From Myxococcales bacterium (GTDB lineage: Bacteria; Myxococcota_A; Polyangia; Polyangiales; Ga0077539): DNA of 64,000 nt. The position numbers and the translations under genes are program-made. Positions 61,336 through 64,000 of this stretch are shown here, piece after piece. The notes below the pieces were generated by a model that was not told the DNA's origin, did not search any database, and saw only the letters and a program-made list of their open reading frames with translations. Numbering within the stretch: the stretch's first letter is position 1; each line of letters starts with the position of its first letter. Location of the stretch: assembly GCA_030652255.1 (NCBI GenBank), contig JAUSAZ010000150.1, positions 1-64,000 of the forward strand. The letters run 5' to 3'.

Positions 61336-63498
61336 ATGCGCGCTCCCCCCACCGCCGCCCCGCTGCTCATCGCCCTCGGCCTCGCCGCCTGCCACCGCGC
61401 GCCCGCGCGGCCCACCACCCCTATCGTCGCTGCCGCCGCCGCCGAGCCCACGCCGCGCCGCCCGGTGGTCGACCGCTACCACGGCGTCGCGGTCACCGAC
61501 GACTACCAGTGGCTCGAGGACACCGACGCCCCCGAGGTGCGCGCCTGGGTCGCCGCGCAGAACCGCCGCACCCGCGCCGCGCTCGACCCCATCGCCGGGC
61601 GCGAGGCCATCGAGCGGCAGCTCACGACCATCTTCCACGCCCCGGCGGCCAGCTACGCCCGCGCCGTGCACCGCGGCGGGCGCCTCTTCGCGATGCGCTC
61701 GCGCCCCGGCGGGCAGCAGCCCTTCCTGGTCGTGATGCCCTCCGCCGACGAGCGCGCGGCCGAGCGCGTGGTGCTCGACCCCAACACCCTCGACCCGTCG
61801 GGGCAGACGGCCATCGACCTCTTCGCCCCCTCGCACGACGGCCGCCGCGTCGCCGTCGCCCTCGCGCGCAATGGCAGCGAGGTGGGCGCGCTGCACATCT
61901 ACGACGTCGAGACGGGCAGGGAGCTCGGCGACACCATCGAGCGCGTGAGCAACCCCACCGGCGGCGGCAGCCTCGCGTGGGCGGCCGACAACGCGGGCGT
62001 GTACTACACCCGCTACCCCCGCGAGGGAGAGCGCCCCGCGGAGGACATGGCCTTCTTCCAGCAGGTGTACTTCCACGCCCTCGGCGCCGACCCGGCGACG
62101 GACCGCTACGAGCTCGGCCGCGAGTCGCCGCGCATCGCCGAGACCGAGCTCAGCACCTCCGCCGACGGGCGCTACCTCCTCGCGGCGGTGGCCAACGGCG
62201 ACGGCGGCGAGTTCGCCCACTACCTCCGCGATCCGGGCGGCGCGTGGCGGCAGATCACCCGCTTCGAGGACGGCGTGACGGCGGTGGAGTTCGGCCCCGA
62301 CGCGCTCTTCCTCACGTCGCACCGCGGCGCCCCCCGCGGGGCCGTGCTGCGCCTGCCCCTCGCGGCGACCTCGCTCTCCGCGGCGACGGTGGTGGTGCCG
62401 CAAAGCGACGCAGTGATCGAGCAGGTGGTGCCGACCGCGACGCGGCTCTACGTCGTCGACCTCGTGGGCGGCCCCTCGCAGGTGCGCGTCTTCGACCACG
62501 CGGGCCACCCCCAGGGGGCGCTGGCGCTCGCGCCGGTGTCGTCGGTGCGCTCGATGGTGCACACCACGGGCGACGCCGTGCTCTTCCGCGCGGAGACCTA
62601 CCTCACCGCGCCGGCCTGGTACCGCGCGGGCGGCGACTCGCTCACGCCTACAGTCACGGCGATGCGCGACGAGGCGCCGGTGTCCTTCGACGACGCGGAG
62701 GTGGTGCGCGAGCTGGCCACCTCGCGCGACGGCACGTCGGTGCCGGTGATGGTCATCCGCCGGCGCGGCACGGCCCTCGACGGCAACAACCCCACGCTGC
62801 TCGGCGGCTACGGCGGCTACGGCGTGAGCATGACCCCGTCGTACTCGCCCACCAACCGCCTGTGGCTCGACCGCGGGGGCGTGGTGGCGGTGGCGATCCT
62901 TCGGGGCGGCGGGGAGTTCGGCGAGGACTGGCACCGCGGCGGCAACCTCACCCACAAGCAGAACGTCTTCGACGACTTCATCGCCGCCGCCGAGCGCCTG
63001 ATCGCGCTGCGCTACACCGCGCCCGAGCGCCTCGCGATCCGCGGCCGCAGCAACGGCGGCCTTCTCATGGGCGCGGCCTTCACCCAGCGCCCGGAGCTGT
63101 TCCGCGCGGTGTACGCAGGCGTCGGCATCTACGACATGCTGCGCGTCGAGCGCGACCCCAACGGGGCCTTCAACGTCACGGAGTTCGGCAGCGTGCGCGA
63201 CGCCGACCAGTTTCGCGCGCTGCACGCCTACTCGCCCTACCACCACGTGACCGACGGCGCGGCGTACCCCGCGGTGCTCCTCACCACCGGCGAGCACGAC
63301 GGACGGGTGAACCCCGCGCACTCGCGCAAGATGGCCGCGCGGCTCCAGGCGGCGAGCGCCCCGGGGCGGCCGGTGCTGCTACGGGTGAGCGCCCGCTCGG
63401 GCCACGGCATGGGCAGCTCGCGCAGCGAGGTGATCGCCGAGCAGACGGACGTCTGGGCCTTCCTCTTCGAGCAGCTCGGGATGCGCGCGCCGCAGTAG
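61336..63498 (+). CDS. Prolyl oligopeptidase (S9A) lipoprotein
   Basis: This 720-aa serine peptidase has a lipoprotein-type signal (LLIALGLAACHR), an N-terminal strand DDYQWLEDTDAPEVRAWV typical of S9A, and a seven-bladed propeller (about 100-430). The catalytic alpha/beta-hydrolase domain follows: YGGYGVSMTPSYSPTN, AILRGGGEFGEDWHRGG, Ser in GRSNGGLLMGA, Asp in GEHDGRVNP, and His in SGHGMG. All three catalytic residues are present. It should cleave short peptides after proline in the periplasm or at the surface. The ATG follows TAACGT by 8 nt. Confidence 0.95.
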   Translation: MRAPPTAAPLLIALGLAACHRAPARPTTPIVAAAAAEPTPRRPVVDRYHGVAVTDDYQWLEDTDAPEVRAWVAAQNRRTRAALDPIAGREAIERQLTTIFHAPAASYARAVHRGGRLFAMRSRPGGQQPFLVVMPSADERAAERVVLDPNTLDPSGQTAIDLFAPSHDGRRVAVALARNGSEVGALHIYDVETGRELGDTIERVSNPTGGGSLAWAADNAGVYYTRYPREGERPAEDMAFFQQVYFHALGADPATDRYELGRESPRIAETELSTSADGRYLLAAVANGDGGEFAHYLRDPGGAWRQITRFEDGVTAVEFGPDALFLTSHRGAPRGAVLRLPLAATSLSAATVVVPQSDAVIEQVVPTATRLYVVDLVGGPSQVRVFDHAGHPQGALALAPVSSVRSMVHTTGDAVLFRAETYLTAPAWYRAGGDSLTPTVTAMRDEAPVSFDDAEVVRELATSRDGTSVPVMVIRRRGTALDGNNPTLLGGYGGYGVSMTPSYSPTNRLWLDRGGVVAVAILRGGGEFGEDWHRGGNLTHKQNVFDDFIAAAERLIALRYTAPERLAIRGRSNGGLLMGAAFTQRPELFRAVYAGVGIYDMLRVERDPNGAFNVTEFGSVRDADQFRALHAYSPYHHVTDGAAYPAVLLTTGEHDGRVNPAHSRKMAARLQAASAPGRPVLLRVSARSGHGMGSSRSEVIAEQTDVWAFLFEQLGMRAPQ

Positions 63499-63547
63499 TT
63501 CGTTTCCATAGGAACGGCGTGGGCCCTGACCGGAGCCCGCGCCGCGA

Positions 63548-63577
63548 TTGACACCCGCCTCGGGCCGGGCGTGAGAT
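63548..63577 (+). promoter_or_regulatory. Promoter with consensus -35, leaderless type
   Basis: TTGACA (63548-63553), an 18-bp spacer and TGAGAT (63572-63577) lie directly upstream. The -10 ends 6 nt before the ATG at 63584. The perfect -35 supports reading the -10-like hexamers elsewhere as real promoters with start-codon-proximal transcription starts. Confidence 0.55.
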
Positions 63578-63583
63578 GGCGCC

Positions 63584-64000
63584 ATGAACCTCCGAGGGGT
63601 CTGGTGGTTGGCGGCCTTCGTCCTGGCGATGGGGTGCTCGACCGGGAGCACCGTGGTGGGCGGCGACGCCGGCCGGCTGGACTCCACCATGGACGCGCCG
63701 GAGGTGTGCGCCGCGCCGCGGCTGCTGTGCGGCGGACGCTGCGTCGACCCCGGCAGTGACAGCGCCCACTGCGGCGCCTGCGGCAACGCGTGCGGCGACC
63801 TCATGGCCTGCGTCGCGGGCGCCTGCCAGGTGCGCTGCCCGGGCACGCAGACCGCCTGCGACGGGGTCTGCGTCGACCTGCAGACCGACTCGCGCCGCTG
63901 CGGGAGCTGTGACCGCGCCTGCCCCGGGGGCCAGGTGTGCAGCCTCGGGCGCTGCGACATCGCCTGCGCCGCCACCCTCACGACCTGCACCGCCGCGGGC
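63584..64000 (+). CDS. Cysteine-rich lipoprotein, cut by the window end
   Basis: The frame is open to the window edge: 139 codons, no stop seen. It has a lipoprotein signal (WWLAAFVLAMGCSTGS, Cys about 18) and at least two and a half repeats of a disulfide-rich module. The module pattern is CGGRCVDPGSDSAHCGACGN followed by C-x2-G-x-C pairs. This module is abundant in Polyangia surface lipoproteins, often in tandem. Only the first part of the gene is visible, so the C-terminal domain and total length are unknown. Confidence 0.85.
   Translation, partial: MNLRGVWWLAAFVLAMGCSTGSTVVGGDAGRLDSTMDAPEVCAAPRLLCGGRCVDPGSDSAHCGACGNACGDLMACVAGACQVRCPGTQTACDGVCVDLQTDSRRCGSCDRACPGGQVCSLGRCDIACAATLTTCTAAG

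Overview
The window is very GC-rich (well above 70% by eye) and densely coded. It carries Hanks-type Ser/Thr kinases, a tail-anchored pseudokinase, many lipoproteins including cysteine-rich ones, a TSP3/OmpA protein, a neutral-ceramidase-like enzyme, four Uma2-family proteins and a VgrG. This mix points to a Myxococcota (former Deltaproteobacteria, Polyangia/Sandaracinus-like) chromosome. That placement is inferred from gene content; there is no rRNA here to confirm it.

Layout. 1-8.3 kb: MacA/MacB export pair, WD40 protein, phosphopantetheinyl transferase, ABC ATPase coupled to a DegT aminotransferase. 8.3-12.8 kb: Uma2 protein, hydrolase-like lipoprotein with a cytochrome P450, ybeY. 12.8-17.6 kb: Ser/Thr kinase, solitary VgrG and pseudokinase. 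17.6-25.1 kb: SF1 helicase with an unusual N-terminal domain, Cys-rich protein, second Uma2, HrpB helicase. 25.1-31.7 kb: a frameshifted and an intact M28 peptidase, a HutF-like deiminase with a cytochrome c, and a 56-bp inverted repeat. 31.7-37.8 kb: accessory stretch with two more Uma2 genes and a two-gene ATPase/HNH-nuclease locus of Septu (PtuA-PtuB) type, whose nuclease gene has an in-frame amber codon. 38.0-39.5 kb: rpsF-rpsR-rplI. 39.6-46.4 kb: HEAT protein, methyltransferase, fatty-acid-hydroxylase family protein, glutathione-dependent formaldehyde oxidation pair, Old Yellow Enzyme, receiver-EAL protein. 46.6-53.8 kb: envelope genes (secreted protein, OmpA, lipoprotein), then a kinase coupled to the ceramidase-like lipoprotein. 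53.8-64 kb: rpiA coupled to a DprE2-like reductase, several exported proteins, two paralogous cysteine-peptidase-like proteins, a prolyl oligopeptidase and a truncated Cys-rich lipoprotein.

How the genes work together. Many start codons lack a Shine-Dalgarno and instead have a TANNNT hexamer ending about 6-12 nt upstream, so many transcripts may be leaderless. Other genes are tightly coupled by 1-4 nt overlaps (TGATG, ATGA, GTGA): macA-macB, ABC-degT, ptuA-HNH, Uma2-hypothetical, the formaldehyde pair, kinase-ceramidase and SDR-rpiA. The most interesting loci are the Septu-like module with a broken nuclease, the VgrG between a kinase and a pseudokinase, the helicase with a RelE-like N-terminus, and the large inverted repeat between two divergent promoters.
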